Source: Lachnospiraceae bacterium (GTDB taxonomy: Bacteria; Bacillota; Clostridia; Lachnospirales; Lachnospiraceae). Taken from it: a stretch of DNA of 8,106 nucleotides. The stretch covers positions 1-8,106 of the forward strand of contig JAILNW010000024.1 of NCBI GenBank assembly GCA_024691145.1, in the 5' to 3' direction. Shown here one piece after another: positions 5,987 through 8,106 of the stretch. The notes below the pieces were generated by a model. That model had not been told where the DNA came from. It made no database searches and saw nothing but the letters and a program-made list of their open reading frames with translations. Within the stretch, counting starts at the first letter, position 1; each line of letters opens with the position of its first letter. Both the position numbers and the translations under genes were made by a program.

Positions 5987-6892
5987 TTAAACCTCCTTAT
6001 ATTTTTCCAACTCTTTAATATATTTCTCACCCAGATCACTAAACACATGATTATTATTGACTATATATCCTATAGTTAATATATCTTCCTCCTGTAGTTT
6101 TATACATACAAAATCATCCTTTAAAGCCATACTTTCTGTCATAATTCCTGTTCCAATTGAATAGCCATTAAGTACGTACATTAACTCAGCTGAAGTTGCC
6201 CTGTCGTTGGTTTTAATAAGTTTTACAAAATCATAATCACTTAAAGCTTCTTCAGAAAGATAGTAGTCACTCTCACTGCTTTGATCAAAAGAAACACAAG
6301 GATAATCCTTTAATTCTTCAAGTGATAATATATCCCTGTCAGCAAGAGGATGGCTTTTGCTGACATAAACAAAAGTGTCTCGCGTCATAAGCGGATAAAA
6401 CTTTAACTGATACTCACGAAAAAGCTTTTTAATTACCTTTTCATTACTTTTAGTATAGGAAATAACACCTACTTCGCTTTTATAGTTTCTGACATTCTCA
6501 ATTACTTCATATGTTCTTGTTTCATTTACAGAATAAACATACTTTGAAACATCAACATCCTTTATAACATTAACAAATGCATGAATTGCAAAAACATAAT
6601 GCTGCATAGATACACTAAAATGACTTTTATTCTTTGTATCTTCAATATATCTGTCTTCTATAAGTTTATAATGGCTTACAGCTTCTTTGGCATATGCTAA
6701 AAACTCCTCACCTTCTTTTGTAAGTCGTATTCCTTTATTAGTTCTTTCAAATATATGTATATTAAGCTCATCTTCTAATTCTTTTACTGTTATGGAAAGT
6801 GCAGGCTGTGATATGTACAGTTTGCCTGCTGCCTCTCTAAAAGAAGCGGAAGACGCAATTGTAATAACATACTTTAATTGCAGAATAGTCAT
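5987..6892 (-). CDS. LysR-family transcriptional regulator
   Basis: This 301-residue protein has the full LysR length. The N-terminal winged helix-turn-helix covers about residues 1-60, with FREAAGKLYISQPALSITVK (18-37) as the recognition region and the usual IFERTNKGIRLTKEGEEFL wing. A linker helix and a two-lobed effector domain follow (about 90-295), including VYVSKSHPLADRD, where many relatives carry a similar string. It starts 14 bases after the C-S lyase gene, with AAGGAG upstream of the ATG, and ends four bases before the S component. It is therefore co-transcribed with both rather than divergent, which is less common for LysR genes. It probably senses a small metabolite tied to the lyase or importer and may act at the candidate promoter near 5433-5461; this is inference. 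Confidence 0.93.
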   Translation of the reverse strand: MTILQLKYVITIASSASFREAAGKLYISQPALSITVKELEDELNIHIFERTNKGIRLTKEGEEFLAYAKEAVSHYKLIEDRYIEDTKNKSHFSVSMQHYVFAIHAFVNVIKDVDVSKYVYSVNETRTYEVIENVRNYKSEVGVISYTKSNEKVIKKLFREYQLKFYPLMTRDTFVYVSKSHPLADRDILSLEELKDYPCVSFDQSSESDYYLSEEALSDYDFVKLIKTNDRATSAELMYVLNGYSIGTGIMTESMALKDDFVCIKLQEEDILTIGYIVNNNHVFSDLGEKYIKELEKYKEV

Positions 6893-6906
6893 AACAAATC
6901 AACTCC

Positions 6907-8097
6907 TTATGCTATTGCTCTTAACACCTTTGTCTTAAGTCTGTACAGACATTCTTCAATAATTTCTCTAGGTGCAGCTACATTAATACGCTGGAATCCC
7001 TCTCCAGTCTTTCCAAATATACTTCCGCTATCTAACCACAACCTTGCATCATATATAACTCTGTTATCAAGTTCATCAGCACTTAAATTAAGTCCTCTGA
7101 AATCAAGCCACAATAGATATGTTCCTTCACTGTCTATAACATTAACACCAGGCATATTGGATGCCACATAAGATTTAACAAACTCAATATTGTCTCTTAC
7201 ATATGCATGCATCTTTGTATACCATTCGTCACCAAGTTCATATGCAGTTCTTGTGGCAACAAGACTTAATGCACTTAACTGGCTTAATCCTGTAGCTGCT
7301 ATTGCTCTCTTAAAAGCATGCTTTAATGTTCTGTTAGGTATAAATATATTAGACATTAACATACTTGCCATGTTAAAAGTCTTACTTGGTGAAGTACATA
7401 TAATTGATATATCTTCAAATTCTTTCTTTATAGAAGCAAATACTATATGTTCACCGCTAAATACAAAATCACTGTGAATCTCATCACTTACAACAATTAC
7501 ACCATTCTCCACGCATATATCACCAAGTCTTGTTAATTCTTCCCTTGTAAATACTCTTCCAGTAGGATTGTGCGGATTACATAATAAAAATAACTTTACA
7601 TCATTTTCTTTTATCTTTTTCTCAAAATCATCAAAATCAATATGGTACTTATTATCCTCTCCAAGATATAAATCGCTGCTTACTGCAACACGTCTGTTAT
7701 CTGCTATAATTTCTGAAAATGGATAATATATAGGTGACTGTATTAATACTGAATCCCCCTCTTTAGTATATGCCATAATTGCCATAGCAAGAGCATATAC
7801 AACTCCTGGTGTTTTAACAAGCCATCTTTCATTCACTTCCCAGTTATGATGTCTCTTCATCCAGCCGGCAACAGCATTAAAATACTCTTCTTTTGATTCA
7901 CTGTAACCGAATATACCGTGTTTAACTCTTTCTATAAGAGCATCCTCAACATATGATGATGTCTTAAAATCCATATCTGCAACCCATAATGGAAGTACAT
8001 CTTCTGGATATCCCCTTCTTACTGCAAAATCATACTTTAAACAATCCGTTCCCTTTCGATTAACTACCTTATCAAAATTCAAATTTCTTTCACTCAT
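6907..8097 (-). CDS. PLP-dependent aminotransferase / C-S lyase of the MalY/PatB type
   Basis: This 396-residue fold-type I PLP enzyme probably cleaves C-S bonds, as cystathionine beta-lyase (to homocysteine, pyruvate and ammonia) or cysteine-S-conjugate lyase; a plain aminotransferase role is possible. WVADMDF (38-44) is a MalY/PatB hallmark. Other landmarks are YGYS-like GYSES (64-68), NPHNPTG (174-180) with PLP-contacting asparagine, DEIHSDF (205-211) with the pyridine-nitrogen Asp205, and SPSKTFNMA (236-244) with the Schiff-base Lys239. Arg370 in QRINVA should hold the substrate carboxylate. The protein appears complete. The ATG at 8097 lies only nine bases from the window edge, so its ribosome binding site and promoter are mostly unseen. 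It heads a tight group with the LysR and S-component genes. Confidence 0.93.
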   Translation of the reverse strand: MSERNLNFDKVVNRKGTDCLKYDFAVRRGYPEDVLPLWVADMDFKTSSYVEDALIERVKHGIFGYSESKEEYFNAVAGWMKRHHNWEVNERWLVKTPGVVYALAMAIMAYTKEGDSVLIQSPIYYPFSEIIADNRRVAVSSDLYLGEDNKYHIDFDDFEKKIKENDVKLFLLCNPHNPTGRVFTREELTRLGDICVENGVIVVSDEIHSDFVFSGEHIVFASIKKEFEDISIICTSPSKTFNMASMLMSNIFIPNRTLKHAFKRAIAATGLSQLSALSLVATRTAYELGDEWYTKMHAYVRDNIEFVKSYVASNMPGVNVIDSEGTYLLWLDFRGLNLSADELDNRVIYDARLWLDSGSIFGKTGEGFQRINVAAPREIIEECLYRLKTKVLRAIA

Positions 8098-8106
8098 GTA
8101 ATCATC

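Noticed and set aside
6878..7477. Plus-strand open frames opposite the C-S lyase
   Set aside because: All lie antisense to the conserved PLP enzyme, whose motifs occupy the same bases.

Overview
The window is AT-rich DNA with strong AGGAGG-type ribosome binding sites, short intergenic gaps and overlapping gene ends. Together with the protein types (a DUF4418 membrane protein, an ECF S component, a NitT/TauT-like importer and a MalY/PatB-type C-S lyase), this points to a Firmicute of class Clostridia, probably Lachnospiraceae. That placement is inference from composition and gene content. All nine genes lie on the minus strand, so transcription runs from the high-coordinate end to the low end. 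No tRNA, rRNA, CRISPR array, riboswitch or transposase gene is visible.

Region by region, in transcription order: (1) 8097-5473 holds a PLP-dependent aminotransferase/C-S lyase of the MalY/PatB type, a LysR regulator and an ECF-transporter S component. They are separated by only 14 and 4 bases, so they look like one operon. (2) An 86-base gap (5387-5472) holds a weak promoter candidate with a near-palindrome between its -35 and -10. (3) 5386-2591 encodes a complete NitT/TauT/SsuABC-like importer: substrate-binding lipoprotein, permease with an extended N-terminus, and ATPase with a likely GTG start. (4) At 2486-2583 a 98-bp element with 14-bp terminal inverted repeats is flanked by an identical 8-bp direct repeat, so it looks like a MITE inserted between two genes. 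(5) 2455-222 encodes a DUF4418 four-helix membrane protein, an FtsX/MacB-type permease and its ATPase, with overlapping or 1-base junctions. (6) The left end (1-159) is a second, unrelated large imperfect palindrome.

The main point of interest is that removing the MITE and one copy of its target duplication leaves only 29 bases between the importer ATPase and the DUF4418 gene. The two ABC systems may therefore have been one six-gene operon. They share a feature: cysteines and methionines predicted on the outer face of the membrane. The lipoprotein has five Cys besides its lipidated one. DUF4418 has two C/M loops, CKGEMKMAC and LCKMDTMPC. The FtsX permease has an adjacent Cys-Cys pair in its large outer domain. 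This suggests joint handling of a soft metal (copper, iron) or a thiol/sulfur ligand, and the upstream C-S lyase fits a sulfur theme. The substrate is not known from the sequence.
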